64,000 nucleotides of DNA from the NCBI RefSeq assembly GCF_011806405.1, contig NZ_JAATOW010000005.1:113267-177266 (forward strand), read 5' to 3'. The notes under the pieces were generated by a model. The model was given only the letters and a program-made list of their open reading frames with translations, ran no database searches and was not told the origin of the DNA. This DNA is from Pseudooceanicola sp. HF7 (GTDB taxonomy: Bacteria; Pseudomonadota; Alphaproteobacteria; Rhodobacterales; Rhodobacteraceae). A program made the position numbers and the translations under genes. Below, piece after piece: positions 37,083 through 46,861 of the stretch (within the stretch, counting starts at the first letter, position 1; the number at the start of each line of letters is the position of its first letter).

Positions 37083-38123
37083 TTACATATTGGAACCCAT
37101 GGTCTTTTCGTCGGCAACCATGGACTGGGTGTCGGCGAGCTCCGGATCGGAGACGAGGCCATAGTTGGAGAGCGGGCCGGAGGGGCCTGCGATGTCATCG
37201 GAGACGAAGAACTCTGCATAGTCCTTCAGGCCGGGGATCACGCCCAGGTGTGCCTTCTTGATGTAGAAGTACAGCGGACGGGAGACCGGGTAGTCGCCGG
37301 CGGCGATGGTTTCGGTGGTGGGCTCGACGCCGGACATGGTCGCAACCTTGAGGGCATCGGTGTTGTTTTCGTAGAAGGCCAGGCCGAAGACGCCGATTGC
37401 GTTGGCGTTGGAGTCGATCCGGGCCAGCGTTTCGGTGTAATCGCCGTCGATGTCGACGGATTTGCCATCGGTGCGCACGGCGATGCAGGCATCTTCCGCG
37501 TCATCTTCGGACATGCCGGAAGCGGTCATGGCTTCCAGGGCGCCGGTGGCTTCGCAGCCAGCTGCCAGGACCTTTTCCTCGAACACTTCACGGGTGCCGT
37601 GCTTGGTGCCGGGGATGAAGGCCAGGATCTCGGAGTCGGGCAGATCGGCGTTGAACTCGGACCACTTGGTGTAGGGGTTGTCGACCAGCTCACCGTCCAC
37701 GACCACCTTGGGGGCCAGGGCGTTGTAGATGTCTGCCGGTTCGAAGGCGGTGTAGGCCGGGCCGTCCAGCTGGGAGGCGAAGACGATGCCGTCATAGCCG
37801 ATGCGGACCTGGATGATGTCGGTCACGCCGTTGTCGGCGCAGGCCTTGATTTCCTTTTCGCGGATCGCGCGGGAGGCGTTCGCGATGTCGATGGTGTTCT
37901 CACCGACGCCTTCGCAGAAGCGCTTCAGACCAGCGGAAGAGCCGCCCGATTCCACGACCGGGGTCGGGAAGTCGAAGTTCTCACCGAAGGCTTCGGCCAC
38001 GATGGAGGCATAGGGCAGAACGGTGGACGACCCGGCGACCTGGATCTGGTCGCGCGCGGAGGCCGCGGTGGCGGAGACGGCGGCAACGGCCAGGGCCGAG
38101 GCGGTCAGTTTCATGAAGGACAT
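37083..38123 (-). CDS. pstS: Phosphate-binding protein PstS
   Basis: A 346-residue periplasmic protein with a signal peptide (MSFMKLTASALAVAAVSATAASA). The mature N-terminus DQIQVAGSSTVLPYASIVAEAF and ESGGSSAGLKRFCEG are the phosphate-binding loops of the PstS family. AGGAG lies 7 bases before the ATG at 38123. A PHO box lies about 95-120 bases upstream. Confidence 0.95.
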   Translation of the reverse strand: MSFMKLTASALAVAAVSATAASARDQIQVAGSSTVLPYASIVAEAFGENFDFPTPVVESGGSSAGLKRFCEGVGENTIDIANASRAIREKEIKACADNGVTDIIQVRIGYDGIVFASQLDGPAYTAFEPADIYNALAPKVVVDGELVDNPYTKWSEFNADLPDSEILAFIPGTKHGTREVFEEKVLAAGCEATGALEAMTASGMSEDDAEDACIAVRTDGKSVDIDGDYTETLARIDSNANAIGVFGLAFYENNTDALKVATMSGVEPTTETIAAGDYPVSRPLYFYIKKAHLGVIPGLKDYAEFFVSDDIAGPSGPLSNYGLVSDPELADTQSMVADEKTMGSNM

Positions 38124-38217
38124 GGAAAGCTCCTGTTGTCTTGATCTGGCTGCCCGATGGATCGGATGGTTGGGGGCGGCCTGCCCGCCCCTGCTAGGCC
38201 CTGCCCGCAATGCTTTT

Positions 38218-38245
38218 GTGACAACAGTGTAACGCTTTTATGACA
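38218..38245 (-). promoter_or_regulatory. PHO box before pstS
   Basis: On the minus strand three half-sites, TGTCAT, CGTTAC and TGTCAC, recur at exact 11-base intervals with A-rich spacers. This is the layout of PhoB sites, and it lies between phoR and pstS. Confidence 0.85.
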
Positions 38246-38280
38246 CATCGCCATGCCGCCGCGTAAAGCAGCGCGAGGCG

Positions 38281-39318
38281 TCACTCCGCCGGCAGGGAAA
38301 GCCGGACAGAGGTGCCCTCGCCCAGGCGCGAGGAAATCCGCATCCGGCCCCTGTGGCGGTTCACGATGTGCTTCACGATGGCCAGCCCCAGCCCGGTGCC
38401 GCCCATTTCGCGCGAGCGGTGCGAATCCACGCGGTAGAAGCGCTCTGTCAGGCGGGGGATATGCACCTCGTCGATGCCGGGGCCATGATCGGTGATGGTC
38501 AGCGCGATGCCGGGGCCGCGCAGCTCATCCATCTGGGTGACGGGGGTGAGCGTGACATCCACCTGCCCCGCGCCGCCGTACTTGATCGCGTTCTCGACCA
38601 GGTTGGTGAGCACCTGGCGCAGCTGGTCGGGATCGCCCTGCACGAAGACCGGGGTTTCGGGCGTTTGCAGCACCAGATCCACCTGGGCATCCGCGGCAAG
38701 CGGCGCCAGCGCGCTGCGCACCGATTGCATGAGGCCCTGCACCTCGACCCGTTCGGTGGGGCGCACGCGGGCCTCGCCCTCCACCTGGCTGAGAGAGAGC
38801 AGGTCCTTGACCAGGCGCTCCATCCGGCCGGCTTCATTCGCCATGATCTCTAGAAAGCGCTCGCGGGCGGCCGTGTCCTCCCGCGCGGGGCCGCGCAGGG
38901 TCTCGATGAAGCCGATCAGCGCGGTCAGCGGCGTGCGCAGCTCATGCGAGACATTGGCGACGAAATCGCGGCGCATCAGCTCTGCGGTCTCAAGCTTGGA
39001 CATGTCCTGAAAACAGACCACCGCGCCCTGCCCCAGCGGGCTGTCGACGTAGGAGCAGGTGACCTCGTAACTGGTTTCCTGGCCCCGGCGCGAATCCAGG
39101 TAGCGGGTACTTTGGGGCTGACGGTCGCGCAGGCAGGATTCCACCGCGTCCAGCACGGCTGGTTGCCGGATCACGGTGATGAAATGCCGCCCCGTGATCG
39201 AGGGGCCGAACAGGCCGGCGGTCTTGGCATTGGCGGCGATGATGCGTTCGCCGCGCCCCACCAGGAGCGCGGGCAGCGGTATGGCGCTGAGCAGCGCCGT
39301 GAGGGAAGCATCGGTCAT
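38281..39318 (-). CDS. phoR: Phosphate regulon sensor kinase PhoR, membrane-free form
   Basis: A 345-residue histidine kinase: a PAS domain (about 5-108), HisKA with the phospho-acceptor H125 in FVANVSHELRTPLTALIGFIETL, and HATPase with NLVENAIKYG, DHGPGI and GGTGLGLAIVKHI. No membrane helix is visible, unlike E. coli PhoR, so signalling from Pst/PhoU must reach a soluble or peripherally bound protein. The start at 39318 has only a weak ribosome site; a longer frame would run into the carbonic anhydrase gene 40 bases away. It lies on the same strand upstream of the PHO box. Confidence 0.88.
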   Translation of the reverse strand: MTDASLTALLSAIPLPALLVGRGERIIAANAKTAGLFGPSITGRHFITVIRQPAVLDAVESCLRDRQPQSTRYLDSRRGQETSYEVTCSYVDSPLGQGAVVCFQDMSKLETAELMRRDFVANVSHELRTPLTALIGFIETLRGPAREDTAARERFLEIMANEAGRMERLVKDLLSLSQVEGEARVRPTERVEVQGLMQSVRSALAPLAADAQVDLVLQTPETPVFVQGDPDQLRQVLTNLVENAIKYGGAGQVDVTLTPVTQMDELRGPGIALTITDHGPGIDEVHIPRLTERFYRVDSHRSREMGGTGLGLAIVKHIVNRHRGRMRISSRLGEGTSVRLSLPAE

Positions 39319-39358
39319 CGGGGCGCTGGTCCTGTCTGTTGCATCGCGCGGCGGTCTT

Positions 39359-39886
39359 TCAGAGCGCCTGCAGGCCGTCGCGGAAGCGACGCATGTTCTC
39401 ACGGTAATGGGCGGCCGAGGCGCGCAGGCGCGCTTCCCAGTCCGCGCCCAGCTCGCGCACCACCTTGCCGGGGGATCCCAGCACCATGGAATTGTCCGGG
39501 ATCTGCTTGCCCTCTGTCACCAGGGCCCCTGCCCCGATCAGGCAATTGCGCCCGATCACCGCGCCGTTCAGCACAGTCGCGCCCATGCCCACAAGGGAGT
39601 TTTCCCCGATGGTGCAGCCATGCAGCATGGCCTTGTGCCCGATGGTGCAATCTGCCCCGATGGTCATGGGAAAGCCCATGTCCGTATGAAGCACGCAGTT
39701 TTCCTGCACGTTGGAGCCCGCGCCGACATGGATCAGCTCATTGTCCCCGCGCAGGGTGCAGCCGAACCAGATCGAGCTGCCGCTCTCCAGGCGCACGCGC
39801 CCGATCACATTGGCATCCGGGGCGACCCAGAAATCCCCGTCCTGCGGCGTTTCGGGCGCCACACCATCCAGGCTGTAGAGCGTCAT
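39359..39886 (-). CDS. Gamma carbonic anhydrase-family protein
   Basis: A 175-residue left-handed beta-helix protein with hexapeptide repeats ([13 protein letters not shown] and others). The three zinc histidines of the family are present in [14 protein letters not shown] and MLHGC. It may hydrate CO2 or only bind metal; many YrdA-like members are inactive as purified. Its start overlaps the gmk stop by 4 bases (ATGA). Confidence 0.88.
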   Translation of the reverse strand: MTLYSLDGVAPETPQDGDFWVAPDANVIGRVRLESGSSIWFGCTLRGDNELIHVGAGSNVQENCVLHTDMGFPMTIGADCTIGHKAMLHGCTIGENSLVGMGATVLNGAVIGRNCLIGAGALVTEGKQIPDNSMVLGSPGKVVRELGADWEARLRASAAHYRENMRRFRDGLQAL

Positions 39887-40524
39887 GCGCGGTCCCCGTA
39901 TTCGGTGTTCAGGGTGCGCACCACGTCCATCACGCCGGGTTGCTGCGTCAGGCGCAGCCGTTCGGCGCAGATGATGGTGCGCAGTTTCTCTTCGGTGGCG
40001 TCCAGGTCATCGTTCACCAGCACGTAATCATATTCCGGCCAGTGGCTGATCTCGTCCAGGCTCTTGGCCATGCGGGTGGCGATCACCTCTGCGCTGTCCT
40101 GGTCGCGGGTGACCAGCCGGCGCTCAAGCTCCTGCATGGAGGGGGGCAGGATGAAGATCGACAGAACGTGCTTGCCCAGGGCGGAGTTCTTGATCTGCTG
40201 TCCGCCCTGCCAGTCGATATCGAACAGCAGGTCGACGCCCTGGTCGATCGCCGTTTCTACCGGCCCGCGCGGCGAGCCGTAGGAATTGCCGAAGACCGTG
40301 GCATGTTCCAGCATCTGCTGGCGCGCCACCAGGTCGTCGAATTCCGCGCGGCTGTGGAAGTAGTATTCGCGCCCGTGTTCCTCACCGGGGCGCGGCGCGC
40401 GCGTGGTGGCAGAGACAGAGAAGCGGATGTCGTGATCCCAGGCCAGCAGCCGCTTGGAAAGGGTCGATTTCCCCGCGCCCGAGGGCGAGGAAAGGATGAT
40501 CAGAAGTCCGCGCCGATTGCTCAT
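39883..40524 (-). CDS. gmk: Guanylate kinase
   Basis: A 213-residue kinase that converts GMP to GDP. The P-loop is [10 protein letters not shown], the GMP-binding region is [21 protein letters not shown], and the lid/core has [11 protein letters not shown]. The start at 40524 is preferred over one five codons upstream because GGAAGAGAG precedes it. It follows yicC, a pairing found in many proteobacteria. Confidence 0.95.
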   Translation of the reverse strand: MSNRRGLLIILSSPSGAGKSTLSKRLLAWDHDIRFSVSATTRAPRPGEEHGREYYFHSRAEFDDLVARQQMLEHATVFGNSYGSPRGPVETAIDQGVDLLFDIDWQGGQQIKNSALGKHVLSIFILPPSMQELERRLVTRDQDSAEVIATRMAKSLDEISHWPEYDYVLVNDDLDATEEKLRTIICAERLRLTQQPGVMDVVRTLNTEYGDRA

Positions 40525-40674
40525 GTAGCTCTCTTCCATTCCTTGCGGTGTCTTTTCGGGCCATGCCCGATCTGGCCCGATTTGGCCCCGGCGGGCGGCG
40601 CCATGGGGGCCCGAGAGGACCCCGGTGTTCAGGTTCCCGGTTATGCAGGTTTTCCCGGCCCCGGCAACCGCGTG

Positions 40675-41565
40675 CTATTCCAGGTTCTGGACCTGTTCGC
40701 GCAGCTGGTCGATCACCGCCTTCAGCTCAAGCCCGATGGCGGTCAGCGCGGGATCCTGCGCCTTGGAACACAGGGTGTTGGCTTCCCGGTTGAATTCCTG
40801 GCTGAGGAAATCGAGCTTGCGGCCCACCGGCCCCTCTTCGCCCAGCAGGGCGCGGGCTGCCGCGATATGGGCGCGCAGGCGGTCAAGTTCCTCTGTCACA
40901 TCGGCCTTGATCGCCAGCAGCGCCAGTTCCTGGGCGATGCGCTGGGGGTCGTGATCGGCAGCGCTGTCGCTGATCCGGCGCAGCGCGGCCTGAAGCGCCT
41001 GGGCGGCCTTTGGCTGGCGGGCCTCTGCCGCTTCGCTTGCCGCCTGGGTCAGCGTTTCGATCTGGGCGACCTGGTCCAGCAGCACCTGGGCGATGGCGGC
41101 GCCTTCGCGGGCGCGCATGTCCAGGAAATCCGCCAGCAGAGGTTCGAAATCTTCCATCAGCAGCGGCAGGATCTGGCCCGCATCCTCTTCCGGGACGCTG
41201 ACATCGAGCACGCCGCGCATGGGCAGCAGATCCGCTGCGCGCGAGGGCGCAAGGGTCACGCCGCGCGCCTTTGCCGCTTCCTCCGTGGCGCGCAGGGCCT
41301 CAAGAAGGGCGGCAAGCTGGTCCTTTTGCAGGGTCAGTTTCGCGCTGCCCTCTTCGCGCGTCAGGCGCAGGTTGAGGGTCACGCTGCCGCGCGCCATGGA
41401 CTGGCTCAGTCGCGCGCGCAGACCCGCCTCAAGCCCCGTCACCCAATCGGGCACGCGCAGGCGCAGGTCCAATCCCTTGGAGTTGACCGAGCGAATCTCC
41501 CAGCTCCAGATCAGGCCGCGGGCGCCGCCTTTTGCCGATGAAAACGCTGTCATGGATCGCGCCAT
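40675..41565 (-). CDS. yicC: YicC-family endoribonuclease-like protein
   Basis: A 296-residue protein with the YicC N-terminal signature MARSMTAFSSAKG and WEIRSVNSKGLDLRLRVPD. Its C-terminal DUF1732 region is VTEELDRLRAHIAAARALL...GRKLDFLSQEFNREANTLCSKA. E. coli YicC is reported as an endoribonuclease acting on small RNAs. AGGAG precedes the ATG at 41565. It is 150 bases upstream of gmk on the same strand. Confidence 0.92.
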   Translation of the reverse strand: MARSMTAFSSAKGGARGLIWSWEIRSVNSKGLDLRLRVPDWVTGLEAGLRARLSQSMARGSVTLNLRLTREEGSAKLTLQKDQLAALLEALRATEEAAKARGVTLAPSRAADLLPMRGVLDVSVPEEDAGQILPLLMEDFEPLLADFLDMRAREGAAIAQVLLDQVAQIETLTQAASEAAEARQPKAAQALQAALRRISDSAADHDPQRIAQELALLAIKADVTEELDRLRAHIAAARALLGEEGPVGRKLDFLSQEFNREANTLCSKAQDPALTAIGLELKAVIDQLREQVQNLE

Positions 41566-41918
41566 TTGCCTGCTCCTGTCCCTTGTTGTGCTGGAAGACA
41601 GCATCATCTTGCCGGTTGCCTCTGTATCGCGCGCTGGAAACCTTGGACGCAAGCCCCGGAAAAACATGACGAAAAGGTCAGGGCTTCCCAAAGCGCTCTG
41701 AACGAGGTTAACCATCGCCGCAGTTTTCCAAAAAAAGCACCGACAATTCTGGCATATTAATCCTTAGGTAAACTCTATGAAGATATGTTTAACCAAGTTT
41801 GAGGGCCGATATTACACACGGGCCCATGCGGTAGAGATACCGGACAGATTATTACGCTCTGATTGTGGACTTGGCTGATCGGCATAGGGGCTGAATCGAG
41901 AAAAGCAGGAGTATCGCA
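41566..41918. promoter_or_regulatory. Intergenic region with CtrA-like sites
   Basis: 353 bases between divergent yicC and the PAS_5 gene. Three CtrA-like elements occur within 90 bases: TTAACCAT (41708-41715), TTAA-N7-GTAA (41757-41771) and TTAACCAA (41789-41796). The stretch from 41730 to 41800 is AT-rich. No gene is seen. Confidence 0.5.
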
Positions 41919-42683
41919 ATGAGACAGGACGGAGGAGACGGCAGTCGCGTCGTCAGTTTTTCCAACTTCATGACTGCGAGCAAATTCAACGCCGTCCAGG
42001 AAGTCGAGGCCTATTGGGAAGCGATCCGCGCCGGACGCCTTGTGCCGCGCCGGGCGGATATCGATCCCCGCGGGATCGAACGGGCGCTTGAATTCGCCTT
42101 TGTGCTGGAGCGCGTGGCCCCCGGGATCGCCCGGTTGCGCATCGCCGGATCGCACCTGTCCGACCTGATGGGGATGGAAGTGCGCGGGATGCCGGTCAGC
42201 TCTTTCGTGACGCCGCAATCGCGCAACCGCATGGGCGATGCGCTGGAGCAGGTCTTTGACAGCCCGGCCAAGGTCACGGTGGACCTGGAATCCGAAGGCG
42301 GGCTGGGCAAGCCGACGATCACGGGCCGCATGATCCTGCTGCCGATGAAAAGCGACCTGGGCGACATCAGCCGCGCGCTTGGCTGTTTCGCCACAACGGG
42401 CGAGATTGGCCGCACGCCGCGCCGCTTCGAGGTGACCGATACCCATGTGCGCCCGCTTCTGGGGGATTTCATGGCCAAGCAGCCGGAACCGCAGGAAACC
42501 CGGCCCGCGCGGCGCAAGGAACAGATCGTCACGGAAACGCCCCAGCCCCATCATGGCAGCCGTGTGCCGGAACCCGGGGATGCCTTCGACCGCGCGCCCC
42601 GCAAGGCGACCGCCACGGGCGCTGTCCGCATGAAACCCGGCCCCCGGCCTTACCTGAGTGTCGTGGACACCGACCGGGACTGA
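41919..42683 (+). CDS. PAS_5 (DUF1457) domain protein
   Basis: A 254-residue soluble protein. Residues about 20-165 match the alphaproteobacterial PAS_5 family (VEAYWEAIRAGRLVPRRADIDPRGIERALEFAFVLERVAPGIARLRIAGSHLSDLMGMEVRGMP). The C-terminal 85 residues are polar and probably disordered (P, R, E, T-rich). AGGAG lies before the ATG. Family members such as Caulobacter MopJ influence the CtrA cell-cycle pathway; whether this one does is unknown, but CtrA-like sites upstream make it worth testing. Confidence 0.82.
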   Translation: MRQDGGDGSRVVSFSNFMTASKFNAVQEVEAYWEAIRAGRLVPRRADIDPRGIERALEFAFVLERVAPGIARLRIAGSHLSDLMGMEVRGMPVSSFVTPQSRNRMGDALEQVFDSPAKVTVDLESEGGLGKPTITGRMILLPMKSDLGDISRALGCFATTGEIGRTPRRFEVTDTHVRPLLGDFMAKQPEPQETRPARRKEQIVTETPQPHHGSRVPEPGDAFDRAPRKATATGAVRMKPGPRPYLSVVDTDRD

Positions 42684-42734
42684 CACTGCCAAGACTGGTG
42701 CTGCCCTCCTCCGGGAAACGGCGGCAGAACGGAA

Positions 42735-42762
42735 AAGGGCCACCCCTGCGGGTGGCCCTTCC
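42735..42762. terminator. Terminator between convergent genes
   Basis: An 11-bp perfect stem, AAGGGCCACCC / GGGTGGCCCTT, with a 4-base loop. The minus-strand side ends in CCCTTTTCC, so it best serves the DAHP synthase gene but can also stop plus-strand transcription. Confidence 0.8.
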
Positions 42763-42833
42763 GTTTGTTCACCGATGGCATTCCGCCCCGATCCTGTGCG
42801 GCAACGGGCCCGGTGCGCGGGCCCGTCCGTTCC

Positions 42834-44204
42834 TTAGCCGGCAGCTGCGGCCAGACGGGTTTCGCGCAGGCTGGTCAGCTCTTCGGCCACCAGGAAGGCC
42901 AGTTCCAGCGCCTGGGTCGCGTTGAGACGCGGATCGCAGGCGGTGTGGTAGCGGTCCGAGAGGTTCTCATCCGAGACCGCCTGGACGCCGCCGGTGCATT
43001 CGGTCACATCCTTGCCGGTCATCTCGAAGTGGACGCCGCCGGGGATCGTGCCCTCTGCGCGATGGATCGCGAAGAACTCCTGCACTTCGCTCAGGATGGA
43101 GGCGAAGGGCCGGGTCTTGTAGCCGCTGGAGGACTTGATGACGTTGCCGTGCATCGGGTCACAGGACCAGACCACGTTGGCGCCTTCTTCCTGCACGGCC
43201 TTGATCAGGCGCGGCAGGTGATCGCCGACCTTGCCCGCCCCGAAGCGCGCGATAAGCGTCAGGCGGCCCATCTCGTTCAGCGGGTTGAGCTTGGCCATGA
43301 GCACCTTGAGGTCCTCGGCCGTGGTGGTGGGGCCGCATTTCAGGCCGATCGGGTTCTGCACCCCGGTGCAGAATTCGACATGCGCGCCGTCGGGCTGACG
43401 GGTGCGGTCGCCGATCCAGATCATGTGGCCGGAGCCGGCCAGCCAGCGCCCGGAGGTCGAATCGACGCGCGTCAGCGCCTCTTCGTATTCCAGCAGCAGG
43501 GCCTCGTGGGAGGTGTAGAAATCGACCTCGCCCAGCTCATGGGTGGTTTCCGCCTTCAGGCCCGCCGCGCGGATGAAATCAAGCGCATCCTGGATCCGGT
43601 TGGCCATGTCGCGGTAGCGCGCGGCCTCATCGGCCTCTGTGAAGCCCAGGGTCCAGGAGTGCACGCGGTTCACATCCGCATAGCCGCCCTTGGAGAAGGC
43701 GCGCAGCAGGTTCAGAGAGGCCGCGGCCTGGGTGTAGGCCTGCAGCATCCGCTGGGGATCGGGAATGCGCGCTTCGGGGGTGAAATCGAAGCCGTTGATG
43801 ATGTCGCCGCGGTAGCTGGGCAGCTCGACGCCATCCACGGTTTCCGTGGGCGCGGAGCGCGGCTTTGCGAACTGGCCGGCCATCCGGCCAACCTTGACCA
43901 CGGGCACCTTGGCGCCGAAGGTCAGCACCATGGCCATCTGCAGCATGACCTTGAAGGTGTCGCGGATCTGGTCGGCACCGAATTCGGCAAAGCTTTCCGC
44001 GCAATCGCCACCCTGAAGCAGGAAGGCCTCGCCACGGCCGGCCTTGCCCAGCTCGTCACGCAGCTTGCGCGCCTCGCCTGCAAAGACCAGCGGAGGATAC
44101 TTGGAAAGCTGCGCCTCTGCGGCTGCAAGCGCTTCACGATCCTGATAGTCAGGCATCTGCACCCGCGGCTTGTTGCGCCAATCGGATTTCTGCCATGTAC
44201 CCAT
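42834..44204 (-). CDS. Class II 3-deoxy-7-phosphoheptulonate synthase
   Basis: A 456-residue plant-type DAHP synthase, the first step of the shikimate pathway. Diagnostic segments are [66 protein letters not shown] and [10 protein letters not shown]. The metal-site segment is [15 protein letters not shown] lies 5 bases before the ATG at 44204. It appears monocistronic and divergent from the GlxA-type regulator; no aromatic-amino-acid leader peptide was recognised. Confidence 0.95.
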   Translation of the reverse strand: MGTWQKSDWRNKPRVQMPDYQDREALAAAEAQLSKYPPLVFAGEARKLRDELGKAGRGEAFLLQGGDCAESFAEFGADQIRDTFKVMLQMAMVLTFGAKVPVVKVGRMAGQFAKPRSAPTETVDGVELPSYRGDIINGFDFTPEARIPDPQRMLQAYTQAAASLNLLRAFSKGGYADVNRVHSWTLGFTEADEAARYRDMANRIQDALDFIRAAGLKAETTHELGEVDFYTSHEALLLEYEEALTRVDSTSGRWLAGSGHMIWIGDRTRQPDGAHVEFCTGVQNPIGLKCGPTTTAEDLKVLMAKLNPLNEMGRLTLIARFGAGKVGDHLPRLIKAVQEEGANVVWSCDPMHGNVIKSSSGYKTRPFASILSEVQEFFAIHRAEGTIPGGVHFEMTGKDVTECTGGVQAVSDENLSDRYHTACDPRLNATQALELAFLVAEELTSLRETRLAAAAG

Positions 44205-44374
44205 CTTGTCCTCCGGGGTCATTCGATGATTGAGGCGTCAAGCCTATACCGGAGATGGCAAGGAAGGGCCAATATTTATTTGCGACTCTTGACCTCTCTG
44301 GCGCGCTCTGTCCTGATGCCGCGATATCGCATTCCGGGCATCCCGCCCCGCACCCAGTCGTCAGCAGGTACTCA

Positions 44375-45382
44375 ATGTCCGGGAAAACACCCTCGGTCCA
44401 GGTCGTCTCTCTTCCGCCCGCGAAGCCCCGCCGCTTTGTCTTTGTTCTGTTGAACAATTTCTCGCTGCTGGCCTTTTCGTCTGCGATGGAATGCCTGCGG
44501 ATTGCCAACCGCATGGCCGGCCAGGAGCTTTACAACTGGGAGATGCAGAGCGTCGATGGCGAGATGGTCTTCTGTTCCGGCGGGGCCGGGTTCCAGGCCA
44601 CGGGCGCCCTGGGAGAGCTGACGCGGGACGATTACGTGCTGCTGTGTTCCGGCATCAAGGTGCAGGACGAATGTTCCCGCAAGCTGATGAACTGGCTGCG
44701 CCGGGAGGCCCGCAAGGGGCTGGTGCTGGGCGGGCTTTGCACCGCCTCTTATGCGCTGGCCAAGGCCGGGCTGCTGGACGGCAAGCGCGCCACCATCCAC
44801 TGGGAGAACCAGGACAGCTTTGCCGAGGAATTCCCGGACGTGCATCTGACCAAGTCCGTCTTCGTGGCAGAGGGCGGCCGGCTGAGCACCGCGGGGGGCA
44901 CCTCTTCCATCGACCTGATGCTGAAGCTGATTGCCGATCAGCATGGCGAGGACCTGGCCAATGCGGTGGCCGACCAGCTGATCTATTCCTCCATCCGGAC
45001 GGACCAGGACACGCAGCGCCTGTCGGTGCCCACGCGGATCGGCGTGCGCCATCCCAAACTGTCCAAGGTCATCCAGATGATGGAGGCCAATATCGAGGAA
45101 CCGATCAGCCCCGGCGTGCTGGCCAGTGACGTGGGCATGTCCACCCGCCAGCTGGAGCGGCTGTTCCGGCGCTACCTGAACCGCAGCCCGAAACGCTATT
45201 ACATGGAACTGCGGCTGCAGAAGGCGCGCAACCTGTTGATGCAGACCGACATGAGCGTGATCAACGTGGCCCTGTCCTGCGGCTTTGCCAGCCCGTCGCA
45301 TTTTTCCAAGTGCTACCGGGCGCAGTACCAGACCACGCCTTACCGCGAACGCGGCAGCCAGGGCACGCGGCTGTCTATCTGA
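44375..45382 (+). CDS. GlxA-type AraC-family regulator
   Basis: A 335-residue regulator. Residues about 20-190 form a DJ-1/PfpI-like domain (FVFVLLNNFSLLAFSSAMECLRIAN, GLCTASYALAKAGLLDG). Residues about 230-330 form the AraC DNA-binding domain with two helix-turn-helices (VLASDVGMSTRQLERLFRRYLN and INVALSCGFASPSHFSKCYRAQY). Relatives GbdR and CdhR control glycine betaine and carnitine use, so a quaternary-amine link is plausible given the BCCT gene in this window, but the target is unknown. The start at 44375 is chosen for domain fit and a nearby AGG. Confidence 0.85.
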   Translation: MSGKTPSVQVVSLPPAKPRRFVFVLLNNFSLLAFSSAMECLRIANRMAGQELYNWEMQSVDGEMVFCSGGAGFQATGALGELTRDDYVLLCSGIKVQDECSRKLMNWLRREARKGLVLGGLCTASYALAKAGLLDGKRATIHWENQDSFAEEFPDVHLTKSVFVAEGGRLSTAGGTSSIDLMLKLIADQHGEDLANAVADQLIYSSIRTDQDTQRLSVPTRIGVRHPKLSKVIQMMEANIEEPISPGVLASDVGMSTRQLERLFRRYLNRSPKRYYMELRLQKARNLLMQTDMSVINVALSCGFASPSHFSKCYRAQYQTTPYRERGSQGTRLSI

Positions 45383-45407
45383 TCCGCTCCCGGCTAGGTC
45401 GCCGGCC

Positions 45408-46538
45408 CTATGTCGCGGGGCGCAGGCGGTAGAGCGTGCCGTCATCCTCTGACAGGAACCACAGGGCGCCATCGGGGCCGCTGAGCACGGCGCGCACGCG
45501 GGCGGTTTCGGGCAGCTTGATCTGTTCGACCTCTTGCAGCGGGTTGCCCGCCAGCCGCGCGATGTAATCGAACTTGAGCGCGCCGACGAAGGCATCGCCC
45601 TGCCAGCCCGGAATGGCGTCGCCCTGGTAGAAGGTCATGCCGGAGGGCGCGATGGAGGGATCCCAGTAGGTCACCGGCTGCTCCATGCCCGGCGCCTCTG
45701 TCCCGATGCCGATATCGGTGCCGTTGTAGTTCTGCCCGTAGGCGATCACCGGCCAGCCGTAATTGGCCCCGGGCCGGATGCGGTTCACCTCGTCCCCGCC
45801 ACGGGCGCCATGTTCGTTGATCCAGAGCTGGCCCGCGCCATCCAGCGCCGCGCCCTGCGGGTTGCGATGGCCGTAGGACCAGATTTCCGGCCGGGCATCG
45901 GGGGTCTGCACGAAGGGGTTGTCCGCAGGCACCGAGCCGTCGCGGTTCAGCCGCAACACCTTGCCGTTGTGCACCGAGAGATCCTGCGCCATCTCCGACT
46001 GGCCGCGATCCCCGATGGTCAGGAAGATCCGCCCATCGGGCGCCTCCACGATACGGGAGCCGAAGTGCCGGGTGGCAGAGCCCGCCGGGGTCATGCGGAA
46101 CAGCGTTTCGACCTTTTTCAGGGTCGAGAGGTCGTCCGACAGTGTCCCCATGGCCAGCGCCGTGCCGCTGCCGCCGTCGTAGCGGGCGGCATAGGTAAAG
46201 AGGATCTCCCGGCTTTGGGCGAAATCGCGGGGGACCAGAATATCCAGGAGGCCGCCCTGCCCGGCCACCGCGATCTTCGGCAGGCCAGCGACGGGCGTCG
46301 CCTGACCGTCGCGGATCGCAAGCAGCCGTCCGCGCCGCTCCGTCACCAGCACCGTGCCATCGGGCAGGAAGCCGACGCCCCAGGGCCCGTCAAGGCCGGA
46401 GACCACGGGTTCCACCACCAGTTCCTGCCCCTCGCTGTCCAGCGCAAGGGCGGGTTTCGGGGCCAGGGAGGCCCCCGTCAGACCAAGGATGAGGGCCGCG
46501 AGTAGGGCCGCGCTGCGCCGTGCCGGAAATTTATGCAT
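45408..46538 (-). CDS. PQQ-dependent aldose sugar dehydrogenase-type protein
   Basis: A 376-residue exported beta-propeller protein of the YliI/soluble glucose dehydrogenase family. A signal peptide covers residues 1-33 (AALLAALILGLTGASLAPKPALAL). Family motifs are LDGPWGVGFLPDGTVLVTER, LTIGDRGQ, IWSYGHRNPQGAA and NEHGARGGDEVNRI, the last holding calcium/PQQ-site residues. It would oxidise aldoses in the periplasm if PQQ is available; no pqq genes are in the window. The start at 46538 is set by the signal peptide; AGGAG is 12 bases upstream. Confidence 0.87.
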   Translation of the reverse strand: MHKFPARRSAALLAALILGLTGASLAPKPALALDSEGQELVVEPVVSGLDGPWGVGFLPDGTVLVTERRGRLLAIRDGQATPVAGLPKIAVAGQGGLLDILVPRDFAQSREILFTYAARYDGGSGTALAMGTLSDDLSTLKKVETLFRMTPAGSATRHFGSRIVEAPDGRIFLTIGDRGQSEMAQDLSVHNGKVLRLNRDGSVPADNPFVQTPDARPEIWSYGHRNPQGAALDGAGQLWINEHGARGGDEVNRIRPGANYGWPVIAYGQNYNGTDIGIGTEAPGMEQPVTYWDPSIAPSGMTFYQGDAIPGWQGDAFVGALKFDYIARLAGNPLQEVEQIKLPETARVRAVLSGPDGALWFLSEDDGTLYRLRPAT

Positions 46539-46861
46539 CACCCAGGGCACTCCTGTCTTGCGTTTCGTTTTCCCGGTAAAGGTTAGTGCCACCCCAGAGC
46601 CGCGCAAGCCTGGGTAGATCACGGTTTCATGAGCCGGAAGCGCGCCTGTCGGGCCGCGCCGGGTGCACCGTGCCGCACCCGCGCGTAGCGTCGGAACATG
46701 GGCGCGCGCGCCGGACGCTACCCCCCGCATTTCCGCCGATTGCGGGAAGCTAATTTCCCTTTTCTTGACAAGGCATTAGCCCGGGCGGCGCGGGACGCTC
46801 CGGAAAAATCCCGATCAACGCCGGGTTGCACATCCTTGCTTAACTTCTTCATGCCAGGATC
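46539..46861. other. Intergenic region upstream of sugar dehydrogenase
   Basis: About 320 bases upstream of the PQQ dehydrogenase and before the sRNA candidate. The open frames here lack convincing protein features. A TTGACA at 46764-46769 has no good -10 partner. Confidence 0.5.
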
